From: Nonomuraea endophytica
GTDB lineage: Bacteria; Actinomycetota; Actinomycetes; Streptosporangiales; Streptosporangiaceae
DNA length: 64,000 bases
Direction: 5' to 3'
Assembly (NCBI RefSeq): GCF_014203235.1
Contig: NZ_JACHIN010000023.1
Coordinates: forward strand, 90,272 to 154,271
This document shows, in pieces, positions 42,346 through 50,218 of this stretch (position 1 is the first letter of the stretch; the number at the start of each line of letters is the position of its first letter). The notes below the pieces were generated by a model that was given only the letters and a program-made list of their open reading frames with translations, was not told where the DNA came from and searched no databases. Position numbers and translations under genes: made by a program.

Positions 42346-43425
42346 GTGAAACGTGATGGGTTGAAGTGGAGCAAGGTCGCGCCGGGTGTGATTCCGGCCT
42401 GGGTGGCGGACATGGATCTGCCCACCGCCCCGGCCGTCGTGGACGCGCTCAAGGCGCGGGCGGAGGGTGATCTCGGCTATCCGACCTGGCTGGACAACCA
42501 CCAGGCCGGCCCCATGTCCGAGGCGTTCGCCGAGCGCATGGCCGGGAAGTTCGGCTGGGTTCCCGACATCGAACACTGCCGCACCTACAGCGACATCAAC
42601 CAGGCCCTCCAGGTGTTCCTGCAGGTCTGGACGCGCCCCGGTGACGGGGTGGCGCTTCATACACCCGCCTATCACCCGTTCCTGGGCACTCTGGCCGGAA
42701 TGGACCGTCCGATGCGCCCGATCCAGCTGGAACCCGACGGCGACTCGTGGCGGTTCGAGGTGCCGGACCTGCGCGGGTGCCGGGTGCTGCTGCTGGTCAA
42801 CCCGCACAATCCCACCGGACGCGTCTTCACCCGCGCCGAACTGGAACTCCTGGCCGAGCACGCGGTCCGCCACGACCTGCTGGTGATCTCCGACGAGATC
42901 CACGCCGACCTCGTGTACGCCCCCAACCGGCACATCCCGTTCGCCACGATCCTCCCGGACCGCACCGTCACCCTGACCTCGGCCACCAAGGCGTTCAATC
43001 TGGGCGGCATCCGCTGCTCGATCGCCCACGTCGGCGCGCCCGAGGTGCGCAAGGCCCTCGAAGAGCAGCCCCCCTTCGTGTACGGCTCAGCCCACCTGTT
43101 CGGCGTCGAGGCCACGGTGGCGGCCTGGCGGCACGGCGACACGTGGCTGGCGGAAACGGTCGCCCTCCTGGACCGCAACCGGCACACCCTCGCCGCCCGC
43201 CTCCCGGGCACGGTCGGCTACCGGGTGCCCGAGGCCACGTACCTGGCCTGGCTGGACGTCGGCCGTCCGGGCGTGGCCGACGTCCTGGAGCGCGAGGCCA
43301 GGGTCCTGCTGAACGACGGGGCCGCCTTCGGCCCCGGTGGTGACGACTACGTGCGGCTCAACTTCGCCACCACCGAGGACACCGTGGCCCAGATCCTGGA
43401 CCGCATCGTGCCGGTCCTCGCCTGA
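42346..43425 (+). CDS. MalY/PatB-type PLP aminotransferase (C-S lyase)
   Basis: A 359-residue fold-type I PLP enzyme. WVADMDLPTAPAVVDAL is typical of the MalY/PatB group, which cleaves cystathionine or other C-S substrates. NPHNPTGR holds the cofactor-binding Asn, SDEIHADL the Asp, and Lys215 in TSATKAFNLGG forms the Schiff base. The preferred reaction is cysteine-S-conjugate or cystathionine beta-lyase; the substrate is unknown. The GTG at 42346 follows a perfect -10 by 6 bases, so it is leaderless. Its stop codon lies in a 14-bp tandem repeat. Confidence 0.88.
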   Translation: MKRDGLKWSKVAPGVIPAWVADMDLPTAPAVVDALKARAEGDLGYPTWLDNHQAGPMSEAFAERMAGKFGWVPDIEHCRTYSDINQALQVFLQVWTRPGDGVALHTPAYHPFLGTLAGMDRPMRPIQLEPDGDSWRFEVPDLRGCRVLLLVNPHNPTGRVFTRAELELLAEHAVRHDLLVISDEIHADLVYAPNRHIPFATILPDRTVTLTSATKAFNLGGIRCSIAHVGAPEVRKALEEQPPFVYGSAHLFGVEATVAAWRHGDTWLAETVALLDRNRHTLAARLPGTVGYRVPEATYLAWLDVGRPGVADVLEREARVLLNDGAAFGPGGDDYVRLNFATTEDTVAQILDRIVPVLA

Positions 43426-43444
43426 AGAGACTCGCCTGAAGCGA
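43417..43444. repeat. 14-bp tandem repeat containing the aminotransferase stop codon
   Basis: CTCGCCTGAAGAGA (43417-43430) is followed directly by CTCGCCTGAAGCGA. The first copy carries the last two codons and TGA of the aminotransferase gene. It sits 4 bases before the stop of the convergent tricorn gene. Confidence 0.75.
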
Positions 43445-43448
43445 AGGG

Positions 43449-46400
43449 TCAGGCGATGGGCGGAAGGTCGGGCGGCGTGGCCGGAGGGTGTTCCTCCAGC
43501 GCCGCCAGGGCCAGCTCCACCGCCTTCTCCAGCTGCGGGTCCCGTCCCGCGACCCGGTCCTGCGGCGTCATGACCACCTCGACGTCCGGGTCGACGCCGT
43601 AGTTCTCGACCCCCCAGCCGTGCCCCCCCTCCAGCCAGAACGAGTACCGGGGCTGCGTGACCACGGTTCCGTCGACCAGCGCGTACCTGGAGTCGATGCC
43701 GATGACGCCACCCCACGTCCGGGTCCCGACCAGCGGCCCGATGCCGCGGATCTTGATGCCGGCGCTGACGATGTCGCCGTCGGAGCCGGCGAACTCGTCG
43801 GTGACGGCGACGATCGGGCCGCGCGGGGAGTCCTCGGGGTAGCGGCGGGGTTCGTAGCCGCGGGCGCGCGCCCAGCCGGACACCCGCCGGGACAGCTTCT
43901 CCAGCACGAGCTCGGAGGTGTGCCCGCCACCGTTCTCCCGCACGTCCACGACGAGGCCGTCGTGGTCCATCTCGGTGCGCAGGTCGCGGTGGAACTGCGC
44001 CCACCCGGCGGCGACCATGTCGGGAACGTGCAGGTAGCCGAGCCGGCCGCCGGACAGTTCGTGGACACGGGCCCGGCGGCTCTCGACCCACTCGTGGTAG
44101 CGGAGCTGGGTCTCGTCGGTGATCGGGGTGACGACGACGCGGCGCGGGTCGCCGCCCGACGCCGGCCGTACCGTGAGCTCGGTGGGGTGACCGGCGGTCC
44201 CGGCGAGGGAGGCGAGCGGGCCGCGCACGGGGTCGACCGGGCGGCCGCCCACGGCGAGGATCGCGTCGCCCTCGCGGACGGCGACGCCTGGCGCGAGCAG
44301 CGGCGAGCGCGCGTCGTGGTCGGAGCTCTCGCCGGGCAGGATGCGCGTGACGCGCCAGGCGCCGTCCTCGTCGCGGGCCAGGTCGGCGCCGAGCAGGCCC
44401 TGGCGGCGCCGGGGGTCGACGCCGGAGCCGTTGGGGCGGGCGTAGGCGTGGGAGGTGCCGAGTTCGCCCTGTACCTCCCAGAGCAGGTCGATCAGCTCGG
44501 AGTAGGCGCCGATGCGCTCGACGAGCGGGGCGTAGCGGTCGAGCATGCCCTGCCAGTCGACGCCGTTCATGTCCGCGCGCCAGAAGTGGTCGCGCATGAG
44601 GCGGCCGGCCTCGTGGTAGCTCTGGCGCCATTCCGCGACGGGGTCGATGGTGACGCCGACGCGGTCGAGGTCGATGGTCACGACCTCCTCGCCCTCGCTC
44701 GCGGCGCGGGTCTGCAGGCCGTTCTTGCCGTTGGTGACCAGGCGGCTGCCGTCGGCGCTGACCTCGAACGCGCGGTACTCCTTGCCGAGCTCGGCCTTGG
44801 CGCGCTTCTTGAGGTCGTAGCGCTCCAGCACGACCTCGGGGGTGACGTCGCTGCCGTCGCCGAGCTGGCCGGTCAGCGGGTGGCGCAGCCACAGCAGGGC
44901 GTCCTTGGCGGTGCGCAGGTTGCCGTAGCGGCCGGCGGGCACGGGGACGGGCACGACGCGGGCGGCCAGCCCTTCGGCGTCGACCTCGGTGCGCGGCGGC
45001 GTGTCGCCGTTCTTCTTGTCCTTGCCGTCCTTTCCGCCCTTGTCGTCCTTTCCTCCCTTGTCGTCCTCGCCGTTGAAGCCGCGTCCCTGCAGGCTCGGGT
45101 CGAACGGGCTGGGCGTGGTGGCCTGCAGCGGCACCATGTACGGCCGGCAGGCGTTGGGAAAGGACAGGTCGAAGACGTGCGAGTCGTAGACCGGATCGAA
45201 GGTCCGCATGGACAGGAACGCCAGGTGCTTGCCGTCCTTGGTGAAGACCGGCGAGTAGTCGGCGAAGCGCGGCTGGGTCACCTCCAGCGTGGCGGTCCCG
45301 TCGATCCGCCCGACCTTGATCTGCGTGAGCGGTTCCGGATGCGGATGGACCCAGGCGAGCCAGGCGGAGTCGGGCGAGAAGGCCAGGTCGCCGATGTCGC
45401 CGTGGACGGTCCTGTCGAGTTCGCGCAGCGTGCCGCTGTCGAGGTCGACGGCGAGCAGGCGGCCGTCGTGGGTGGCGACGGCGGCGTGCTTGCCGTCGGG
45501 CGCGGCGACCAGTTCGAGCACCCGTCCGAGCTCCCCGGCGGCCAGGGTGCGGATCTCGCCGCCGGGCACGCCGGTCTCCAGCGCGTCCTCGCCGGTGGCG
45601 TCGGAGACCCAGATGGCGCGGCCGTCGGCGTCGAGGGTGCGCGGCAGCCGTACCCGCACGCCTGCTTCGGCGCGTAGCGCGCCGGCGGGACCGTCGCGGT
45701 GGGTCACCCAGTGCGCGGTGCCGCGGATCTCGATCGCGCTGGCGCGTCCGGTCGCGTCGGGCGAGAAGCCGCCGACACGGGCGGGCGCCGGGCGCTTGGC
45801 GCGCGCCGGTCGCGGCCCGCCAAGCGTGATGTCCAGCTTGTACGGCTCCGCGTCCAGCCCGTCCAGCAACCAGAGGTCCCCCGCATGGCTGTAGACCACG
45901 CGCTGCCCGTCGGTGGCCGCGTGCCGGGCGTAGAAGCCGTCGTGCGTGGTGTGCCGACGCACGTCGGAACCGTCGGCCAGGGCGGAGTAGAGGTTGCCGG
46001 TCCCGTCCTCGTCGTTGAGGAACGCCAGCCGCTCCCCCACCCACATGACCGACCAGTACGGCGAGAGCCGGTCGGCGAACAGCCGCTCGAACTCGCCGTC
46101 GCCGTCGGCGTCCACCCAGATCTTGCCCGCGGTCCCGCCGCGGTAGCGCTTCCACTGCGACGGTTCGCGCCACACCGCGGAGACCACCGCGACCCGCTCG
46201 CCGTCGACGGCGGCCTCGCTGACCCACCCGTAGGGCAGCCGCGTGGCGGGCCCGCCGTCGAGTGGCACGGAGTAGGCCCAGGTCCGGCTCCGGCCGCCTT
46301 CGCCGCCGGCGGTCACGGCCAGCACGTTCCCGTCGGCGGTCCAGCCGCGTACGCCGGTCGTGGCGTTGCCCCAGAACGTCAGCCGGTCGCCGGCCCCGCC

Positions 46401-46625
46401 GTCGATCTCGGCGGCGAAGGCTTCAGGGGCGCCTTCGCGGGCGCCGGTCCAGGCGATGCGGGCGCCGTCGGGAGAGAAGCGGGGGAAGCTGACCGGGATG
46501 CGGTCGGCGGTGAACCGCCAGGCGCGGCCACCGCCCAACGGAGCGAGCCAGACATCGTCGTCGGCGACGAAGGTGACCAGGTCACCGTGCAGATGCGGAT
46601 ATCTCAGGTATGCGCCATTTGTCAC
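43449..46625 (-). CDS. Tricorn protease-like S41 peptidase
   Basis: A 1058-residue protein. The N-terminal half is a WD/TolB-like beta-propeller set (repeats of SPDGARIAW and SADGSRL type). A Lys/Asp/Gly-rich linker (about 495-520) follows, then a helical C1 domain, a PDZ domain (VREGDAILAVGG) and the C-terminal S41 core. Catalytic residues are His near 726 (TSHAY) and Ser near 950 (EFAGSDGD), with Glu in GVENYGVDPD. Tricorn processes peptides released by the proteasome, cytoplasmically. The GTG start follows TAGGGT by 6 bases (leaderless). The highly charged linker is a low-complexity insert. Confidence 0.92.
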   Translation of the reverse strand: MTNGAYLRYPHLHGDLVTFVADDDVWLAPLGGGRAWRFTADRIPVSFPRFSPDGARIAWTGAREGAPEAFAAEIDGGAGDRLTFWGNATTGVRGWTADGNVLAVTAGGEGGRSRTWAYSVPLDGGPATRLPYGWVSEAAVDGERVAVVSAVWREPSQWKRYRGGTAGKIWVDADGDGEFERLFADRLSPYWSVMWVGERLAFLNDEDGTGNLYSALADGSDVRRHTTHDGFYARHAATDGQRVVYSHAGDLWLLDGLDAEPYKLDITLGGPRPARAKRPAPARVGGFSPDATGRASAIEIRGTAHWVTHRDGPAGALRAEAGVRVRLPRTLDADGRAIWVSDATGEDALETGVPGGEIRTLAAGELGRVLELVAAPDGKHAAVATHDGRLLAVDLDSGTLRELDRTVHGDIGDLAFSPDSAWLAWVHPHPEPLTQIKVGRIDGTATLEVTQPRFADYSPVFTKDGKHLAFLSMRTFDPVYDSHVFDLSFPNACRPYMVPLQATTPSPFDPSLQGRGFNGEDDKGGKDDKGGKDGKDKKNGDTPPRTEVDAEGLAARVVPVPVPAGRYGNLRTAKDALLWLRHPLTGQLGDGSDVTPEVVLERYDLKKRAKAELGKEYRAFEVSADGSRLVTNGKNGLQTRAASEGEEVVTIDLDRVGVTIDPVAEWRQSYHEAGRLMRDHFWRADMNGVDWQGMLDRYAPLVERIGAYSELIDLLWEVQGELGTSHAYARPNGSGVDPRRRQGLLGADLARDEDGAWRVTRILPGESSDHDARSPLLAPGVAVREGDAILAVGGRPVDPVRGPLASLAGTAGHPTELTVRPASGGDPRRVVVTPITDETQLRYHEWVESRRARVHELSGGRLGYLHVPDMVAAGWAQFHRDLRTEMDHDGLVVDVRENGGGHTSELVLEKLSRRVSGWARARGYEPRRYPEDSPRGPIVAVTDEFAGSDGDIVSAGIKIRGIGPLVGTRTWGGVIGIDSRYALVDGTVVTQPRYSFWLEGGHGWGVENYGVDPDVEVVMTPQDRVAGRDPQLEKAVELALAALEEHPPATPPDLPPIA

Positions 46626-46631
46626 ATCTGA

Positions 46632-46637
46632 ACCCTA
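46632..46637 (-). promoter_or_regulatory. -10 element of a leaderless promoter (tricorn gene)
   Basis: On the minus strand TAGGGT lies 6 bases before the GTG at 46625, with no Shine-Dalgarno. Confidence 0.55.
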
Positions 46638-46685
46638 GTGCTCGGTCCGCGGTGACGGCTCGTGCTCGCTCCCAGCGAACAGCCC

Positions 46686-46756
46686 GCTAAAGCGGTCTAG
46701 TACAAGAACAGAGGATGAAGTAGCGTCTCCACCGCAGACAGCTAAAGCGATTTAGC
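46686..46756. promoter_or_regulatory. Two LacI-type operators before the GH85 gene
   Basis: Site 2 (46741-46756) is GCTAAAGCGATTTAGC, with arms GCTAAA/TTTAGC around a central CG, the LacI-family form. Site 1 (46686-46701), GCTAAAGCGGTCTAGT, is a degenerate copy 55 bases away. The spacing would allow looping. No LacI gene adjoins. Confidence 0.65.
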
Positions 46757-46771
46757 ATCGAGGAGAGCTTC

Positions 46772-49141
46772 ATGACCCGTCGTCTGTTACCCCTGCTGTG
46801 CGGGGTCCTGGTCGCGACCGCCCTCGTCGCCCTCCCCGCACGGGCCGCCGCCCCCGGCGACCAGCCGTACGCCTCGTACTGGCACCCCAACAGCATCCTG
46901 TCCTGGAACCCGGCGAGCGACCCCGACGCCCGGTTCAACCGGTCCAGCGTCCCGCTGCGCCCCCGCGTCTCGGACCCGGCGCTGAAGGCCAACGCCAACG
47001 CCCGCGCCGGTGAGGGCCGCGTCGCCTCGCTGGCCGCCTTCGCCCCGACCTCGGCCAACCCCTCCCAGGGCGGACTCGACCCGAACTACTACGCCTTCAC
47101 CTACTGGCAGTACATCGACACGCTGGTCTTCTGGGGCGGCTCGGCGAGCGAGGGCCTGATCCTCGCCCCCAACGGCCCGGTGATCGACGCCGCCCACCGC
47201 AACGGCGTCAGGGTCTACGGGACCGTCTTCTTCCCGCCCACCGCCTACGGCGGCCAGATCCAGTGGGTACGCGACTTCGTCCAGAAGCAGGGCTCCGCCT
47301 ACCCCGTGGCCGACAAGCTCGCCCAGGTGGCCCAGCACTACGGCTTCGACGGCTGGTTCATCAACCAGGAGACCGCCGGCGGCGACGCCGCGCTGGCCAC
47401 CGAGCTGCGCAATGTGATCTCCTATCTACGCGCCAAGGGCATGCAGGTCATGTGGTACGACGCCATGACCGAGTCCGGCGCCATCTCCTGGCAGGACGCG
47501 CTGACCAGCGCCAACGACAGCTTCTTCCAGGCCTCCGACAACATGTTCATCGACTTCGGCTGGTCGGGCCTGACCTCCTCTCGCGACCTGGCCCGCACGA
47601 TGGGGCGCAGCGAGTTCGACCTGTACAGCGGCATCGACACCGAGGCCAACGGCTACAACTCGAGCGTCAACTGGAACGCGGTCTTCCCCGGCGGCCAGCC
47701 GCACGTGACCTCGCTGGGCATCTACCGCCCCGAGTGGACGTGGAAGTCCGCGAGCGGCCCGGCAGACTTCCGCACCCGCGACTCCCGCTACTGGGTGGGC
47801 GCCAACGCCGACCCGTCGAACACGAGCACCACCTCGGCCTGGAAGGGCCTGGCCAACTACGTGGCCGAGTCGAGCCCGGTCACCGGCAAGCCGTTCGTCA
47901 CCGGGTTCAACACCGGTCACGGCGACTTCTACAACGTCGGCGGGACCCGGGTGCGTACCGGCGGCTGGAACAACCTGTCCGTCCAGGACGTGCCGCCCAC
48001 CTACCGCTGGGTCATCACCTCGTCCGGGACCAAGCTCACCCCCTCGATCGACTACGGCGACGCCTACGAGGGCGGCTCCTCGCTCCGCCTGACCGGCACC
48101 CTCGACGCCGCCAACACCCTGCGCCTCTACCAGACGCGCCTGCCGGTGGCGGCCGACACCAAGCTCTCGGTCGTGGTGAAGACGCCGTCCGCGGGGCCGA
48201 CCCGGCTGAAGGCGGCCGTGGCCTTCACCGACGCCCCCTCGACCTTCGTGCCGCTGGACCTCGGCTCGACCGGCGGCACCGGCTGGGAACGCAAGACGCT
48301 CGACCTGTCCGCCCACGCGGGCCGTACCATCGCCCAGGTGGGCCTGCGCGCGGAAGGCACGGCGGGCGCCTACGACGTCCGGGTCGGCCAGCTCGCCGTC
48401 TACGACGGCGCGGTCGACGTGCCCGGCGCCCCCTCCGCGCTCACCGTGCTCGGCGCCACCGACGTCTCCCCCACCCGCAAGTCGCTCCGGCTGAGCTGGA
48501 CCGGCTCCGGCCGCCCGCACCACTACGACCTCTACCGCCGCAACGCCGACGGCACCCGCACCTACCTGGGCGCCACCCCGGGCGACGCCTACTTCGTGCC
48601 GCAGCTCGACCGCGCCGGATCCGAGGCGAGCACCACGCTCGACGTCGAGGCGGTCAGCACCGAGTACGGCCGCTCGGCCCCGGCCAGCACCACGGTCTCC
48701 TGGTCCGGCACCGGCGCGACGAACCTGGCGCTGAACCGCCCGGTCACCGCCTCCGGCCAGTGCAACACGAACGAGGGCCCGGCCAAGGCGGTCAACGGCA
48801 GCGTGGGCGGCGGCAACACCGACAAGTGGTGCGCCCTGACCGCGACCAAGTGGATGGAGGTGGATCTCGGCGCGTCCAAGGCCCTGACCAGGTTCACCGT
48901 CAGGCACGCGCAGGCAGGCGGCGAGTCCGCCTCCTGGAACACCCGGGCGTTCACCATCCAGGTCCGCGCCTCGGCGTCGGACCCCTGGACCACCGCGGTC
49001 ACGGTCACGGCCAACACAGCAGCCGTCTCCGACCACCCGGTGACGCTCACCGCCCGCCACGTACGCCTGAACATCACCACACCCACCCAGAACGGCGACC
49101 CGGCGGCCCGGATCTACGAGTTCGAGGCCTGGGGCGGCTAG
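46772..49141 (+). CDS. Secreted GH85 endo-beta-N-acetylglucosaminidase with C-terminal F5/8C domain
   Basis: A 789-residue secreted enzyme. The signal peptide ends with Ala-Arg-Ala-Ala near residue 26. The GH85 catalytic domain (about 30-400) has the Asn-x-Glu pair N198/E200 in GFDGWFINQE, the substrate-assisted mechanism of Endo-A/Endo-D. Next come beta-sandwich and Fn3-like segments and a C-terminal discoidin-type (CBM32-like) carbohydrate-binding domain (about 645-789). It cleaves the chitobiose core of N-glycans outside the cell. GGAG lies 7-10 bases before the ATG. Two LacI-type operators suggest sugar control. Confidence 0.92.
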   Translation: MTRRLLPLLCGVLVATALVALPARAAAPGDQPYASYWHPNSILSWNPASDPDARFNRSSVPLRPRVSDPALKANANARAGEGRVASLAAFAPTSANPSQGGLDPNYYAFTYWQYIDTLVFWGGSASEGLILAPNGPVIDAAHRNGVRVYGTVFFPPTAYGGQIQWVRDFVQKQGSAYPVADKLAQVAQHYGFDGWFINQETAGGDAALATELRNVISYLRAKGMQVMWYDAMTESGAISWQDALTSANDSFFQASDNMFIDFGWSGLTSSRDLARTMGRSEFDLYSGIDTEANGYNSSVNWNAVFPGGQPHVTSLGIYRPEWTWKSASGPADFRTRDSRYWVGANADPSNTSTTSAWKGLANYVAESSPVTGKPFVTGFNTGHGDFYNVGGTRVRTGGWNNLSVQDVPPTYRWVITSSGTKLTPSIDYGDAYEGGSSLRLTGTLDAANTLRLYQTRLPVAADTKLSVVVKTPSAGPTRLKAAVAFTDAPSTFVPLDLGSTGGTGWERKTLDLSAHAGRTIAQVGLRAEGTAGAYDVRVGQLAVYDGAVDVPGAPSALTVLGATDVSPTRKSLRLSWTGSGRPHHYDLYRRNADGTRTYLGATPGDAYFVPQLDRAGSEASTTLDVEAVSTEYGRSAPASTTVSWSGTGATNLALNRPVTASGQCNTNEGPAKAVNGSVGGGNTDKWCALTATKWMEVDLGASKALTRFTVRHAQAGGESASWNTRAFTIQVRASASDPWTTAVTVTANTAAVSDHPVTLTARHVRLNITTPTQNGDPAARIYEFEAWGG

Positions 49142-49146
49142 CGGCC

Positions 49147-50109
49147 CTAGGCCCAGCCGCGCTGCGCGGCCTGCCAGCCGAGCTGGACCCGGGTACGCAC
49201 GCCCGCCAGGTCCATGAGCTGCCGGATCCGCCGCTGCAGCGTGCGCAGGGACAGACCGAGCTGACCGGCGACTGCCTCGTCGGTCAGCCCGGCCAGCAGG
49301 AGGCTGAGGATCTTGGCGTCCAGCTCGGTGATGTCCGGGTCCGCGCCGGCCGCCGAGGCGTCCATGCGCAGCGGGTAGGCGCGCTCCCACACCGCCTCGA
49401 ACAGGGCCTCGACCGCGGCCAGCAGGCCGCTGCCGTGCAGCAGCACCGCGCCGGGCCGGTCACCGGCCGAGGTGCTCAGCGGGACGAGGGCGAGCGCCGA
49501 GTCGGCCATGATCAGCTTGATCGGCAGCCGGTCGGCGACCCGTACCTGCACGCCCTGCCGTAGCGAGGTGACGGCCTCCTGGGCGGCGCCGGGCGCGGTG
49601 AGCAGGTCGCGTTCGACCACCACGCGGTAGCTCACCCCGCGTTTGACGCCCTGTTCCTCGGCGGCGTTCTCGCCGATCGGCACCGCGACGAACGGCGCGG
49701 TGGAGAAGCTGCGGACCTGTTCCTTGGCGGCGTGCTGCACCTGGGCGAAACGCTGGCGCAGCGCGTCGACTCCGGACACGACCTCGATCAGGTCGCCGAT
49801 GGCGCGACCGGCGGCGGCCGAGCGATGCTCCTCGGCCAGGGCGATGAGGGCGAGCTCGGCCGTGCGCAGTTCGTCGCGGCGGACGGTGAGCAGCGCGCCG
49901 AGCGCGACCGCGGGCGGCACGGCGCAGAACCGCTCGCCGGGCAGGGTGCTGACCAGGCCACGGGCGGCGAGGCTGCGCGCCAGCTCGTCCGCGCGCGGCC
50001 CCGGGAGGGTGAGCGCGGCGCCGATCTCGCCAGCAGAGGCGGACGGCCGGGCGACCAGGTGGCGGTAGACCGCCTCCTCCTCGTCGGTGAGGCCGAGCGC
50101 CTCCAGCAC
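49147..50109 (-). CDS. TrmB/LuxR-type regulator
   Basis: A 320-residue regulator. The N-terminal winged helix is TrmB-like (LEALGLTDEEEAVYRHLV), a middle ligand-like domain follows, and the C-terminal LuxR helix-turn-helix (about 255-315) reads LLLAGLTDEAVAGQLGLSLRTLQRRI. This layout is common in actinobacterial regulators near secreted enzymes. The effector is unknown. The GTG at 50109 has GGGG 3 bases upstream, and homologues begin here; the frame extends 34 codons to a GTG at 50211. Downstream of the subtilase gene on the same strand and convergent with GH85. Confidence 0.75.
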   Translation of the reverse strand: MLEALGLTDEEEAVYRHLVARPSASAGEIGAALTLPGPRADELARSLAARGLVSTLPGERFCAVPPAVALGALLTVRRDELRTAELALIALAEEHRSAAAGRAIGDLIEVVSGVDALRQRFAQVQHAAKEQVRSFSTAPFVAVPIGENAAEEQGVKRGVSYRVVVERDLLTAPGAAQEAVTSLRQGVQVRVADRLPIKLIMADSALALVPLSTSAGDRPGAVLLHGSGLLAAVEALFEAVWERAYPLRMDASAAGADPDITELDAKILSLLLAGLTDEAVAGQLGLSLRTLQRRIRQLMDLAGVRTRVQLGWQAAQRGWA

Positions 50110-50200
50110 GTTCCCCGCCCTTCCCCGCCGTGTCGGGACGCGGATCAGTATGGGGGCAGGCCCGAGGCCGAAGCCGGAAATCCCGTCTTCGGCCCCGGAT

Positions 50201-50212
50201 CGTGATTTCACG
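50201..50212. promoter_or_regulatory. Short dyad between the subtilase and the regulator genes
   Basis: CGTGA and TCACG flank TT. The site is 92-103 bases upstream of the chosen regulator start and could be an autoregulatory operator. Weak evidence. Confidence 0.25.
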
Positions 50213-50218
50213 GTTATG

